Both the position numbers and the translations under genes were made by a program. Positions 45,715 to 55,414 of a DNA stretch of 64,000 nucleotides are shown here, one piece after another (the stretch's first letter is position 1; the number at the start of each line of letters is the position of its first letter). Under the pieces are notes generated by a model. That model worked only from the letters and a program-made list of their open reading frames with translations. It was not told where the DNA came from and did not search any database. Location: NCBI GenBank assembly GCA_965232265.1, contig CBDDPH010000002.1, forward strand, positions 2,790,001-2,854,000, in the 5' to 3' direction. The stretch is from VXRD01 sp965232265 (GTDB lineage: Bacteria > Latescibacterota > UBA2968).

Positions 45715-46896
45715 ATGAAACACATTTATATCACTGGAAGCAAGCGCACGGCGATTGGTGGATTTATGGGCGGCTTTGCAGAGGTGTCTGCGCCTGATTT
45801 GGGCAGTGACGTCGCGGCTGCCTCGATAGCGCAGGCGGGCATAAGTGGCGATGAAGTCGATGAAGTGATTTTTGGCAATGTGCTCAGCGCGGGGCTGGGT
45901 CAAAATGTCGCGCGTCAGGTTGCTATTGGCGCAGGCCTCAATACTTCGGTGGGCGCGACAACGGTCAACAAAGTTTGCGGTTCGGGCCTCAAATCCGTTA
46001 TGCTCGCCGCTCAGGCCATCCAGTGTGGCGATGCCGACTTGATTCTCGCAGGGGGCACGGAAAACATGAGCCGCGCACCCTACCTTCTCGAAAATGCGCG
46101 AACGGGTTACAGACTCGGCACGGGCGAACTCGTTGACGCAATGATCCGCGATGGCTTATGGGATGTGTACAATGACCTGCACATGGGTACATGTGGCGAC
46201 CGATGTGCTGAACGCTACGATTTTTCACGCGAAGATCAGGATGATTTTGCTATCAATAGCTATAAAAAAGCACTTCGCGCCGATAGTGAAGGTCGATTCC
46301 GCAGCGAGATTGTACCCGTAAAAGCACCCGCTGGCAAGACAATTACAACCATAGACCAGGATGAGGAACCTCTGAGATTTGACGAGGACAAACTCCGACA
46401 ACTGCGTCCTGCGTTTTCAAAAGACGGTTCTGTGACGCCCGGCAATGCGTCGAGTATCAACGATGGTGCGGCGTCTGTTGTCGTCCTTTCAGGTGAAAAA
46501 GCAGAAGATTGCGGTGTCGTACCCGAAGTTGAGATTTTGGGTTATGCCACACACGCACAGGAGCCAGAGTGGTTCACGCTCGCGCCTATTGGCGCCATCT
46601 CCAAACTTTTGTCCAAACTCTCCCTTGCGGTCTCGGATATCGATCTGTTTGAAATCAATGAAGCCTTTTCCGGCGTTCCAATGGCGGCGGCCCATGACCT
46701 GGGCATTCCGGCAGAAAAACTCAATGTCAATGGCGGTGCCGTCGCACTGGGACATCCCATTGGGGCGAGCGGTACGCGCATTCTCGTAACGCTTATTCAC
46801 GCTATGAAACGCGCCGACAAGCGCATTGGCATTGCCGCGCTGTGCATTGGTGGCGGCGAGGCTGTCGCGCTGGCTGTGAGACGCATTGAGAATTAG
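45715..46896 (+). CDS. Acetyl-CoA C-acetyltransferase (thiolase)
   Basis: A 393-residue biosynthetic-type thiolase that condenses or cleaves acetoacetyl-CoA. The nucleophilic Cys88 lies in VNKVCGSGLKS; the C-terminal active-site His is in NGGAVALGHPIGASG, and the second Cys in ALCIGGGEA. ATG at 45715 with GGAGG 7 nt upstream is used in preference to an upstream in-frame start. Single gene, followed by repeat arrays and the convergent DUF5916 gene. Possible roles are butanoate metabolism, polyhydroxyalkanoate or fatty acid breakdown. Confidence 0.95.
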   Translation: MKHIYITGSKRTAIGGFMGGFAEVSAPDLGSDVAAASIAQAGISGDEVDEVIFGNVLSAGLGQNVARQVAIGAGLNTSVGATTVNKVCGSGLKSVMLAAQAIQCGDADLILAGGTENMSRAPYLLENARTGYRLGTGELVDAMIRDGLWDVYNDLHMGTCGDRCAERYDFSREDQDDFAINSYKKALRADSEGRFRSEIVPVKAPAGKTITTIDQDEEPLRFDEDKLRQLRPAFSKDGSVTPGNASSINDGAASVVVLSGEKAEDCGVVPEVEILGYATHAQEPEWFTLAPIGAISKLLSKLSLAVSDIDLFEINEAFSGVPMAAAHDLGIPAEKLNVNGGAVALGHPIGASGTRILVTLIHAMKRADKRIGIAALCIGGGEAVALAVRRIEN

Positions 46897-46902
46897 GATA
46901 TC

Positions 46903-46947
46903 CACGAAGGACACGAAGGTACACGAAGAGAAGATACACGAAGAAGG
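46903..46947. repeat. Micro-tandem array (CACGAAGGA units)
   Basis: Four imperfect units starting CACGAAG (CACGAAGGA, CACGAAGGTA and two longer). It begins 6 bp after the thiolase stop. Confidence 0.7.
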
Positions 46948-47010
46948 ATGCGATTGGTGAAAAACTGCGACGCCTCACCAGCATTTTCACGACACGATAG
47001 ATGCACAATC

Positions 47011-47042
47011 CATCTGCGTCCATCTGCGTCCATCTGCGGATG
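47011..47042. repeat. Micro-tandem array (CATCTGCGTC units)
   Basis: CATCTGCGTC twice and CATCTGCGGATG once, nearly the reverse complement of 12779-12811. It lies just past the 3' end of the DUF5916 gene. Confidence 0.75.
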
Positions 47043-47057
47043 CTTTTGACTGTGTTT

Positions 47058-49520
47058 TTACAGCCCCAGGAGGTAGGAGAGTTTGAGGAGTACCGAGCGG
47101 TTTCGCCGGGTTAAGGTCGGATCGGTGCCATACGCGCTGTCGAAGACGAGAAAGATGTCGCTGCCGGGGCGATATCGGTAGTTGAGGAGAAAATTCGCGC
47201 TTGCAAATTCCTTGTCGTTGTTCCACTGGACGAAGAGTTTGACAAAAAAGTCTGTGGAAAAGGAGTACTGCAGGCGATTGCTGAGTGTGTGGATGTTAAA
47301 GTTTCCCTGCGGAAGTCGGACCCAGTCGCCCTGATATTCCACTTCATAGGATAGCTGACCAGAGGGGCGAAGAGAGCTTTCCGAGCGTATGGTATAGCGT
47401 CTTCCCGTGTAGTATGTGCCGGCCTCAAAGGTGATGCCAGGGCGCAGTTTTCGAGATCGACTGGGACGCGGTCCTGTGGTAAATGACGTGAAGGTATAGG
47501 TTCCGGGGGGGATGACCACATCTTCACGGCGTGCAGATGGCTCAAATTCCTCATCGACTACGTCGCGGGTGCGTTTTAATTCGACTCGCCAGTAGTCTCC
47601 GGTGTTGAAGATGGCAAATGTCGAGAGTTCGACTGTCCAGTATTTCACATTGTTGTCGCGGTCTGTAAAAATTTGCGCTTCGGGACCGATTGACATGTAG
47701 CGAATATTGGCGAATTTCGGTCTGGGGCGGTAGCGCGCATAGAGGTCATAGCGTCTGAAACCTTCCAATCCACTCCTGCTATTGATGAACCCCACGGCGG
47801 GGTCAAATTGTTCCTCGACATCGAGAAATTTGAGACGCGCCCAATATTTGGTGCCGCGATAGTTCATAGATGCGAACCGCGCATCGTCTGCATTTTCAAT
47901 CTGCGAATCCCATGTTCGCGCTGCAAAAGCCTGGAAATTCAAGGTTGACGTTGGGGAATAGTTGAAATCAATACCGCCCGCACGGTTGTACTGGTTCCAT
48001 CCTTCGTGCGGATCATCGATTTGTTTGTTGACGATGATGAAACCAAAGTTCGACCGCGCGAATACGTCGCGTCTTATGCTGAGGACCGAGTAGTTGGTGC
48101 GGTGTACCTGGATTGTGTCATCCTCACCTTCAAACAATGCCGCATCGGTCAGCACATTGAGGCCGCCAATACTGGTTCGCCCTTCTTTCCCGGCAATTTT
48201 TGATCCGACGATGATCGGGATTTTTTTCCCTTTTTCAAGGCCGATGCGTCTGGTGTAAAAAAGGAGGGTGGGCGGTCTGGTACCGCTGCCGGTTACGCGC
48301 GCTTGTTCGCCAAATTGGAAGAGGTTGGCGCCTTCGAGGAAGAACTCGCGTTTTTCGGGGAAGAAGAGGCGAAACTGCGTCAGGTTGGTTTGTTCCTGGT
48401 CGCCTTCTACCTGTGCGAAATCCGTGTTGTACGATAAGTCGAGCGAGATGTTTGACGTGATGCCATAGCGCAGATCGAGGCCCGTTTCAAAGGTGCGGCT
48501 TTCTGAGGGGTTGATTGCCTGATCGTCGATGGTCGTGCCCGGCAAAGCGTAGGGTTTGAGATAAATCGGGCGTCTGGCGCGAATGTGTTGGAGGCCGTGC
48601 AGTTCGCCGATGTCCGCCATGCGATATCGCTCTGTGGACGAGGAAGTCTGCTGGCCGGCGACGAGTTGGGTCGCCAGATTTTTGCGGGCGAGATAACGCG
48701 CGAGGTTGATGCCCCAGGTGACGTCGTCTGCTTGCTTAAACCGCAGTTGACTAAAGGGAATTTCGATTTCGACTGTCCATCGGTCGGGATAGTGTTTGGT
48801 GCGGGCGGTCCAATTGCAATCCCAGTCTCGGTTATAGGTTCGCCCCTCGTTGGAGAGCATCAAATCGCTTTGCGCCCCCAGGGGATTGACAGAAAAAAAG
48901 AAGCCGTTTTGCCGATCATTGTACGTGTCGAGCAGGATTTGAATATTGTCATCGCCGCGGATTTCGGAATCTCGTCGCATGTTGTTTGCGATAAATTGAG
49001 AGGAGTCCGGGACGAGGCATTCAAAACCAAAGTAGATGCTTTTGTCCGTGTAGATAATCCGCACGACTGTTTGTTCGGGACTCGGCATCCAGTAGTTTGG
49101 ATCGCGCTGTACAAACCCCCTGATCGGCGTTGCCTGCGACCATACAGCGTCGTCCAACACGCCATCTACATTTGGATTTTGATTAACGCGGGTGGCGTAA
49201 ACAGTCCGCCTCGCTCTTCGCGCTGACACATCTGATTGTGTGCTACTGAGTGTCACCATATCGCCGGTATTCACCGCTGTTCCATTCGCCTCTACAACTC
49301 TTGCTACGACCAGTTCTGGCAATTCTTTGATGACTTCGAGTTTCGCGCCTGTCTCCTGCCCGTTTTGCACTGTGAGATTTGACCACAGTGGCGCCAAACC
49401 GTTCATGCCGGTGACGTAAACGAGGTCTCCTGAGACTTGCTGCACTGTGCCTTCACGCGCCAGCAGGTCTGTGGTGGTCAACAGGACAAGGCATAGTGCT
49501 ATGGTGTGAATTTTTTGCAT
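47058..49520 (-). CDS. CBM9/DUF5916 outer-membrane protein
   Basis: An 820-residue secreted protein with a signal peptide (to about LLAREG). Residues about 105-300 match the carbohydrate-binding family 9-like sandwich (VDGVLDDAVWSQATPIRGFV, VRIIYTDKSIYFGFEC). The rest is the DUF5916 region, beta-rich with blocks such as FFPEKREFFLEGANLFQFG, likely forming an outer-membrane barrel and ending LKLSYLLGL. Common in Bacteroidota and relatives, function unsettled, with glycan or peptide handling suggested. Monocistronic. Confidence 0.88.
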   Translation of the reverse strand: MQKIHTIALCLVLLTTTDLLAREGTVQQVSGDLVYVTGMNGLAPLWSNLTVQNGQETGAKLEVIKELPELVVARVVEANGTAVNTGDMVTLSSTQSDVSARRARRTVYATRVNQNPNVDGVLDDAVWSQATPIRGFVQRDPNYWMPSPEQTVVRIIYTDKSIYFGFECLVPDSSQFIANNMRRDSEIRGDDNIQILLDTYNDRQNGFFFSVNPLGAQSDLMLSNEGRTYNRDWDCNWTARTKHYPDRWTVEIEIPFSQLRFKQADDVTWGINLARYLARKNLATQLVAGQQTSSSTERYRMADIGELHGLQHIRARRPIYLKPYALPGTTIDDQAINPSESRTFETGLDLRYGITSNISLDLSYNTDFAQVEGDQEQTNLTQFRLFFPEKREFFLEGANLFQFGEQARVTGSGTRPPTLLFYTRRIGLEKGKKIPIIVGSKIAGKEGRTSIGGLNVLTDAALFEGEDDTIQVHRTNYSVLSIRRDVFARSNFGFIIVNKQIDDPHEGWNQYNRAGGIDFNYSPTSTLNFQAFAARTWDSQIENADDARFASMNYRGTKYWARLKFLDVEEQFDPAVGFINSRSGLEGFRRYDLYARYRPRPKFANIRYMSIGPEAQIFTDRDNNVKYWTVELSTFAIFNTGDYWRVELKRTRDVVDEEFEPSARREDVVIPPGTYTFTSFTTGPRPSRSRKLRPGITFEAGTYYTGRRYTIRSESSLRPSGQLSYEVEYQGDWVRLPQGNFNIHTLSNRLQYSFSTDFFVKLFVQWNNDKEFASANFLLNYRYRPGSDIFLVFDSAYGTDPTLTRRNRSVLLKLSYLLGL

Positions 49521-49543
49521 GGGTAAAGTGGTGCGATCACCTG

Positions 49544-50578
49544 TTAGAGAGAATGATCGACACCGAGTTTAATCCCCGTTTCGGGATGTTCGTTCATTTG
49601 CATATAGGCTTCGGAGACGCGATTAAATGGCACGATGGGATCGATTAAGCCCTCGGCGTTTAGGCGGCCTTCAACGAGCAGGTCGTAGGCTTCTTTATTG
49701 CCGCGCTTTTTGTCCCATCCGTAATCCAGCCAGGGTTCGCTGTCGGATCTCACGGATATAATGCGAATCCGATTGCGATGCCATTCGCCAGTTAAATGCA
49801 GGTTTTGCATGGGGGCATTGTAATAAGCTGTGGATACAACGGTGCCCTGATAGCGCGTTGAACGCAGCGCGTCGGTCATTGCGGCGGACGATCCGCTGGT
49901 TTCCATAGAGACATCCACGCCGAGTTTTGCGGTGGCTTGTTTAATGACCAGGCCCACATCGGCTTCGCGCGGGTCCAGGATGAGGTCTGCACCGTAGGCT
50001 TCGGAAATCAAGCATCGCTTTTCAATGGGATCAATTGCCGCGACCCAGCGTGCCCCGGCGATGCGGGCGAGTTGTACGGTCATCAATCCAATCGCCCCCA
50101 GGCCAAAGACGGCGACGCGATCCCCGATGCGAATATTGGCGTCTCTGACGCCGCCGAGGGCAACGCCCGCGGGGTCTGTAGCCATTAGAGCCTGCCACGA
50201 TACGCCATCCGGTGCTTTTTCTACGCGGTCCGCCGAAAGTGTATGCGTCTCTCTAACGGGAGCGTGACCAAAAATCCGATCTCCCACCCGAATATTTGAC
50301 ACCTCTTGTCCCATGTCTGTCACTTCGGCGACATACATATTGCCCAACCGTTTGGGAAACGCATCTTTTTGTTTTTGCCCGCGCAGGTGCATGCGCCATT
50401 CCCAGCTAAAAATATCGGACGCATCGAGCGTGTTGGCCTGGAAACCCCGGAACTCCGTGCCGTGTTTTACCGCTGAGAATAAGGTCTTTGCACGCACTTG
50501 ATCGGGTTTTAAGGGGTCTTCGTCGTATTCCCGCAATGTCGTGTGCCCCGGCTGGTCTGCAATGAGTTCGTGCGGCAT
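49544..50578 (-). CDS. Alcohol dehydrogenase-like MDR oxidoreductase, zinc ligands not apparent
   Basis: A 344-residue medium-chain dehydrogenase/reductase. The NAD(P)-binding motif GLGAIGLMTVQLARIAGA is at about 155, followed by an acidic residue in AAIDP, favouring NAD. The catalytic domain is present, but the whole protein has a single Cys (in KRCLISEAYG), so neither the catalytic Cys nor the four-Cys structural zinc lobe is there. It may be zinc-free. ATG at 50578 has GGAG about 6 nt upstream; the longer frame crosses a palindromic repeat. It is divergent from the aminotransferase gene. Confidence 0.82.
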   Translation of the reverse strand: MPHELIADQPGHTTLREYDEDPLKPDQVRAKTLFSAVKHGTEFRGFQANTLDASDIFSWEWRMHLRGQKQKDAFPKRLGNMYVAEVTDMGQEVSNIRVGDRIFGHAPVRETHTLSADRVEKAPDGVSWQALMATDPAGVALGGVRDANIRIGDRVAVFGLGAIGLMTVQLARIAGARWVAAIDPIEKRCLISEAYGADLILDPREADVGLVIKQATAKLGVDVSMETSGSSAAMTDALRSTRYQGTVVSTAYYNAPMQNLHLTGEWHRNRIRIISVRSDSEPWLDYGWDKKRGNKEAYDLLVEGRLNAEGLIDPIVPFNRVSEAYMQMNEHPETGIKLGVDHSL

Positions 50579-50593
50579 AAATTCTCCGGTTAG

Positions 50594-50613
50594 GGGCGAA
50601 AAATTTTTCGCCC
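50594..50613. repeat. 20-bp perfect palindrome (GGGCGAAAAATTTTTCGCCC), copy 1
   Basis: A fully symmetric 20-mer preceded by TAG, in the gap upstream of the MDR oxidoreductase. Identical to 56361-56380 and close to 61815-61834. Confidence 0.85.
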
Positions 50614-50784
50614 TTGCTGTGAATGTGAAGTCGTTTATCGTTTCGAGTGTAAAATCAAAAATAGGATAAGAAAAGACGGGTAGCAAGTAAATAGAAACGC
50701 GCAAGCAGTCTATTTTGTGCTTGTGTCGGGATGCAAAGTTTGTTTGTTGAATAAGAAGTTCAATTTATGGGCACAGGGGGTAAA

Positions 50785-51984
50785 ATGAAAAAAAAGAATT
50801 ATACCATTGCAAAGTCAAAGGCCCTGCTGAATCGCTATGGCGATGTGCTGGTTCGCGGGTACATTCCGCATAAGAATATTTTTCGCCAGGCGGACATGGG
50901 CTATCCCGCATTTGTCCAGCGCGCGGCAGGGGCGCGATTTTGGGATGTGGATGGCAATGCGTATCTGGATTATTTAATGGGCTTTGGGCCGATTGTTTTG
51001 GGGTATGATGATCCTGCTGTGTGCCGTGCAATACAGGCGCAGGTGGCGAATGGCACGGTGTACGGTCTGGCTCATCCCCGAGAGTTGTCGGTTGCAGAAT
51101 TGCTCATCGAAGTGATTCCATGTGCAGAGATGGTGGGGTTTTTTATTGGAGGCAGTGCGGCGACTTCCAGTGCGGTGCGCCTATCGCGGGTCTATACGGG
51201 ACGCGATAGGGTGATTATGTGCGGGTATCACGGCTGGCACGATTGGGCGCGTCCCGGCGATGAGGGAGTTCCGAAATCCGTCAGCGCGTTGACCTGTGCG
51301 GTTCCCTACAGCGATTTGGACGCTCTGGAATCGCGTTTGAAGAAATATGACAATCAGGTGGCGTGTGTGGTGATGGAGACGATTCAAGGAGGCGGACCGC
51401 CAGATGGATTTTTGCAAGGGTGTGTGGATCTGGCGCATGCACACGGCGCGGTCTGCGTGTTTGACGAGACAAAGGTGGGGTTTCGCGTGGCGATGGGCGG
51501 TGCAGGTGAATATTATGGGGTTGTACCCGATATTGCGACGTTTGGCAAAGCGTGTTGCAATGGGTATGCGGGGAGTTTTATTGCCGGGAAGCGCGAGATT
51601 CTGGGGTCAAAAGCCTGCCAGTCGGTGTGGATGACGGCTACCGCGCACGGGGATCCGCTCAGTTTGACGGCCATGGAGGTCGTGATAGGGGAACTTCAGA
51701 GGCGCAATGGCATTGCCTATCAATGGAAAATTGGGAATCGATTGATCGAAGGTATCAACGCGGTTTGCGAAGCAGGAGGGTTGAGTTATCGGCTCATTGG
51801 TGTCGGGCCAATGCCGCGTCCCGTGATGGAAGATTCTGACCGCGATCGCTGCATGGAAATGTTGCGGGGATGTCTTGCACAGGGGTATTACTTGCATCCC
51901 TCGCATCCGATGTTTCTCTCTCTGGCACACACAGAGGCGGATATTGAAAATACAATAGAAGCGGTGCGCGAGGCGAGCTTTTAA
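50785..51984 (+). CDS. Class III aminotransferase (glutamate-1-semialdehyde aminomutase-like)
   Basis: A 399-residue PLP enzyme of fold type I. Features include the substrate block LDYLMGFGPIVLGYDDP, CGYHGWHDW, the PLP Asp in VCVFDETKVGF, and the Schiff-base Lys in TFGKACCNGYAGS. It resembles GSA-aminomutases more than ornithine-type transaminases, but the loop after the Lys differs from canonical HemL and the neighbours are catabolic, so an amino-sugar or omega-amino acid role is more likely than heme synthesis. ATG at 50785 follows AGGGGG. The stop overlaps the convergent LLM gene. Confidence 0.85.
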   Translation: MKKKNYTIAKSKALLNRYGDVLVRGYIPHKNIFRQADMGYPAFVQRAAGARFWDVDGNAYLDYLMGFGPIVLGYDDPAVCRAIQAQVANGTVYGLAHPRELSVAELLIEVIPCAEMVGFFIGGSAATSSAVRLSRVYTGRDRVIMCGYHGWHDWARPGDEGVPKSVSALTCAVPYSDLDALESRLKKYDNQVACVVMETIQGGGPPDGFLQGCVDLAHAHGAVCVFDETKVGFRVAMGGAGEYYGVVPDIATFGKACCNGYAGSFIAGKREILGSKACQSVWMTATAHGDPLSLTAMEVVIGELQRRNGIAYQWKIGNRLIEGINAVCEAGGLSYRLIGVGPMPRPVMEDSDRDRCMEMLRGCLAQGYYLHPSHPMFLSLAHTEADIENTIEAVREASF

Positions 51985-53261
51985 TCCGCGTCATCTGCGT
52001 CATCCGTTTCATCCGCGATCGTCTTTTTTCCCGCAATAGATTTGACAATTTCGAGGTCTTCTTGCTTTTCTTCGGGTGATTTTAAGAGTGGATAGGCTGC
52101 TACGGGTGTGGATTTGGGTTTGTCTATCGGTGGAATTTTAGTAAGTGCTTTTTCGATGGCGGGACCGAGGCGTTCTGCCTTTTGTGCGGCGTATATTTCG
52201 TGTCGCGCTTTGAAGTCGGGCAATACATTTTGTGCGAAATATTCGAGCGATTCGCATATATGATCGTGTCTGTTGTTGCCGGCTTGTTGGAGGAAGACGA
52301 CCTGATCGACGCCGATTTCTTCCATTTCTTCGAGGTGCGCGCGTATTTCATCCGGGGAGCCAATGCAGCCCGATCCCGAACCTTTTTTTCGTTCGGGTTT
52401 GTTTTGCTGGAAGTCTGCCCAGATGTCAAATTTGCCGGGGATATGAGTCCCGTGGCGGTAGTAATGGGAGAGCGCATAGCCGAAAAATTGGAATCCTTCG
52501 AGGCCCTGTGCTCTTGCCGTTTCCCCGTTTTCGTGACACATGAAGCCGGCGACCATGGCGATGGTGGGGTTGACGGCTTGTCCGAGGGGTTCGCATTCGT
52601 TTTCAAATGCGGTGTAGTATTCTTCAACCCAGTATTTGGCGTCTTCGGGTTCGATAAAGGCAAAGGTGAGCGCGCCGATGCCGTGTTTTCCGGCCCAGCG
52701 AATGCTTTCGCGGTTGGAACAGGCGACCCACAGCGGTGGGTGAGGTTTTTGCAGGGGTTTGGGCAAGACGTTGCGTTCGGGCATGGAGAAAAATTCGCCG
52801 TCATATCCGGGATATGGGTCTGATGCGAGCATTTTGGCGGTTTCCCGGACAGTTTCCGCCCACATTGCTTTTTTTTCTCCGGGTGGTACGTTGAAGCCCT
52901 CGAGTTCTGCGCGCGAGGCCGATTCTCCCGTGCCCCATTCGACGCGCCCGTCGCTGATCAGGTCGAGGGTTGCGATGCGTTCGGCAACGCGAGCCGGATG
53001 GTTGTAATTGGGGGGCATGAGTACAATGCCGTGTCCCAGGCGAATATTTTTTGATCGTTGGCTACATGCCGCGAGAAAGACTTCGGGTGCTGAGGAGTGG
53101 GAATATTCTTCCAAAAAGTGATGTTCAACTTCCCAAACATATTCAATGCCAATCTGGTCGGCGACTTCGACTTGTTCGAGCGCGTCTTTGAATAGCTGGT
53201 GTTCTTCGCCTTCTGCCCAGGGGCGGGGAATCTGGTGTTCGTAAAAGATGCCAAATTGCAT
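51981..53261 (-). CDS. LLM-class flavin-dependent oxidoreductase (luciferase-like)
   Basis: A 426-residue bacterial luciferase-like monooxygenase. The TIM-barrel pattern is clear: MQFGIFYEHQ at the start, EYVWEVEHHFLEEYSHSSAP, VEWGTGESA, PPLWVACSNRESI and RAHLEEMEEIGVDQVVF. It would use FMNH2 or F420H2 to act on a small organic compound. Start at 53261, with GGAG 8 nt upstream. The final ten residues, DETDDADDAD, are encoded by a low-complexity repeat array (51984-52016), not by a domain. Confidence 0.88.
   Translation of the reverse strand: MQFGIFYEHQIPRPWAEGEEHQLFKDALEQVEVADQIGIEYVWEVEHHFLEEYSHSSAPEVFLAACSQRSKNIRLGHGIVLMPPNYNHPARVAERIATLDLISDGRVEWGTGESASRAELEGFNVPPGEKKAMWAETVRETAKMLASDPYPGYDGEFFSMPERNVLPKPLQKPHPPLWVACSNRESIRWAGKHGIGALTFAFIEPEDAKYWVEEYYTAFENECEPLGQAVNPTIAMVAGFMCHENGETARAQGLEGFQFFGYALSHYYRHGTHIPGKFDIWADFQQNKPERKKGSGSGCIGSPDEIRAHLEEMEEIGVDQVVFLQQAGNNRHDHICESLEYFAQNVLPDFKARHEIYAAQKAERLGPAIEKALTKIPPIDKPKSTPVAAYPLLKSPEEKQEDLEIVKSIAGKKTIADETDDADDAD
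51984..52016. repeat. Micro-tandem array encoding an acidic tail
   Basis: Four imperfect GTCATCTGC/CATCCG-type 9-mers (reading GCGTCATCTGCGTCATCCG). On the minus strand it encodes the DETDDADDAD tail of the luciferase-like gene, and it sits exactly where the two convergent genes overlap. Confidence 0.6.
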
Positions 53262-53330
53262 GCATAGATCTCCGGTGATAAAAATGACGGTGTTTTGTTG
53301 TTCCACCTACATTATACAAACAAAATAAGT

Positions 53331-54563
53331 ATGTCAAAAGTGATTAAATCCAAGTTGTTGATTGTTCATCCCGATTGTGTACCTGTTCCACAGGGGATGG
53401 TCGTGGTAGATAAGGGCCGCATAGTTGATGTTGGGGCAGAAGTAGATGTGCCTCCAAACGCCGATGTGGTGGATTGTTCGTCCTATACTGTGATGCCGGC
53501 GTTGATTGATTCCCATGTGCATATTACGATCAACAATCGATTCGGTTTGCCTTTGAGCGCGCATTTCGATCTGGACGCGACAACGGCTGTGTTGCGAGGG
53601 GCGATGAATTTGCGGAGCGATTTGAACACGGGTGTTACGACCATGCGTACCCTTGGTGATCGTCCGGGTGTTGAGAAGGCTTTTCAGGGGGCGATTGATC
53701 GCGGCGAAGCCGTGGGGCCGAGGTTGAAGGTGTGTGGGCGGGCATTGAGACCGAGTCATGGGACCGCGCCTTTTTTGTGTTTTCCAGCGGATGGAGAAGA
53801 AGAACTGGCATTAAAAATCCGGGAGAACTTTTCTCAGGGTGCAGATTGGACCAAGTTGTTTATTACCAATGTTCGGCAGGGCGATTCATATCAGGACTAT
53901 ATTCGAGGTGATTTGACAGATGTGGCGGCGTATTCGAGGCGGGAAATCGATGCGGCGATTTCTGTTTCACACGATTTGGGACTGCCCGTGGCCGCACACG
54001 CGATTGGCGGACCGGCAATGCGCTGGGCGATGGAAGCGGGGATCGATAGTATTGAACACGCCAATTTGTTGACCGAAGAGGATGTGGCTTTGTTTGTGAA
54101 GTCGGGCGCGTATTTGAGCGATCCAAATTTGCAACTGTTTTTTGACGATGAAGTGGGTTTTGCGTCTTTTGATACGTGGGCGTGGGATTGGTGGCGCGAG
54201 CGGGTTGAACGCGCGTGCGAATTGACGGCAAAATATATCCCCGAAGCCGTGCGGGCAGGTGTCAAAGTGTGTTTGGGAACCGATAGCACGCATGCAACAC
54301 TCTGGCGCGAGGCAAAAGAACTCGTTGGGCTGGGTGTGTCAGAGGTGGATGCGTTGAAGGCGGTGACGACGAATACGGCTGAGATGTTAGGGCTGGCAGA
54401 TTGCGTTGGATATCTCGGCGTTGGGATGTTCGCGGATGTGATTGCACTGGATGGCAATCCACTTGAAGATATCGCATGCTTGCGGCAGGTGAAGATGGTG
54501 ATGAAAGAAGGGGAGGTTATCGCAGATATTTTGTGTGGGGCGAGTGATATTTTTGGCGATTAA
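53331..54563 (+). CDS. Amidohydrolase-family protein
   Basis: A 410-residue metal-dependent hydrolase of the imidazolonepropionase/prolidase-like group. The metal motif is DSHVHI (about residue 58), followed by AAHAIGG, SIEHANL and the Asp in GTDSTH. A beta-sandwich precedes the barrel and the last 60 residues complete it (EMLGLADCVGYLGVG). ATG at 53331 is used; the upstream site is weak. It is 13 bp ahead of an epimerase-type gene on the same strand. Substrate unknown; amide or cyclic imide bonds are the usual targets. Confidence 0.88.
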   Translation: MSKVIKSKLLIVHPDCVPVPQGMVVVDKGRIVDVGAEVDVPPNADVVDCSSYTVMPALIDSHVHITINNRFGLPLSAHFDLDATTAVLRGAMNLRSDLNTGVTTMRTLGDRPGVEKAFQGAIDRGEAVGPRLKVCGRALRPSHGTAPFLCFPADGEEELALKIRENFSQGADWTKLFITNVRQGDSYQDYIRGDLTDVAAYSRREIDAAISVSHDLGLPVAAHAIGGPAMRWAMEAGIDSIEHANLLTEEDVALFVKSGAYLSDPNLQLFFDDEVGFASFDTWAWDWWRERVERACELTAKYIPEAVRAGVKVCLGTDSTHATLWREAKELVGLGVSEVDALKAVTTNTAEMLGLADCVGYLGVGMFADVIALDGNPLEDIACLRQVKMVMKEGEVIADILCGASDIFGD

Positions 54564-54576
54564 ACGAGGAGGGATT

Positions 54577-55401
54577 GTGAGCACAGTACTGATTACCGGG
54601 GCGAGTGGTTTTATTGGTCGGGCACTGTCGGTCTCGATGGCAGAAGATCACAGGGTGATTTGTATGAGCCGAAAAAATCCAGAATTGGATTTGCCATGGG
54701 TGCGCGGCGAGTTTGGCTCTTTTGAAGATTTGCAACAGCTCAATGATGAGGCGATTGATGTGGTGATTCACCTCGCGGCTGTGACCGGTGGTTGTTCGGA
54801 GCGCGACGCACTGATTGTCAATGTGGAGGGTACGCGCTGTTTGATGCGCTATTTGATGGATCGCGGATGCCGAAAATTTGTGATGGCGAGTTCGATTGCG
54901 GCGGTCGGGATGCAGAATGAGGCGTTTCGCCCGCAGATATTGCCGATTCCCGATGAACACCCATGTTTAGACAGCAATGGGTATGGGTTGTCGAAATTTT
55001 TGATGGAGGAAATCACAAAGTTTTATGCGCGGCAAAATGGCGATATCGATGTGATTAATTTGCGTCTGTCTTCGGTGCCGCACGCTGGATTGCCGCCTTT
55101 GCGAAATATTTCTCCGACGCGACAGTGGGGTCTGGGCAGCCTGACCATTATGGATTTGCCAGATGCGGTTCGGGCATTCGCGTTGTCTGCACAGTCGCCG
55201 CACAAACCCGGAGTTCGCATTATGAATGCCGCTGGTCCAAAGGCGTGGGTTGCCGTACCCGTAGCGGAGATTTTTCGCGCCTGGTGGGGTGACGAGGTAG
55301 ATCTGTCGCATTTTGAACAGCCAGGACATGAATACGACAGTGTTTACGATGTGAGTCGGATTAAAGAAGAATTGGGATTTGTGGCAGAGCGGTTGCCATA
55401 A
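54577..55401 (+). CDS. NAD-dependent epimerase/dehydratase (extended SDR)
   Basis: A 274-residue extended short-chain dehydrogenase. It has the glycine-rich motif GASGFIGRA, the NxxG-type strand VIHLAAVTGG, and the catalytic YxxxK in NGYGLSKFLME with Ser upstream (MASSIAAVG). The start is GTG with GGAGG 4 nt upstream, 13 bp after the amidohydrolase stop. Probably acts on a sugar or sugar-like ketone. Same transcription unit as the amidohydrolase and the following NIPSNAP-like gene. Confidence 0.88.
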   Translation: MSTVLITGASGFIGRALSVSMAEDHRVICMSRKNPELDLPWVRGEFGSFEDLQQLNDEAIDVVIHLAAVTGGCSERDALIVNVEGTRCLMRYLMDRGCRKFVMASSIAAVGMQNEAFRPQILPIPDEHPCLDSNGYGLSKFLMEEITKFYARQNGDIDVINLRLSSVPHAGLPPLRNISPTRQWGLGSLTIMDLPDAVRAFALSAQSPHKPGVRIMNAAGPKAWVAVPVAEIFRAWWGDEVDLSHFEQPGHEYDSVYDVSRIKEELGFVAERLP

Positions 55402-55414
55402 CGCGGAGACATTT

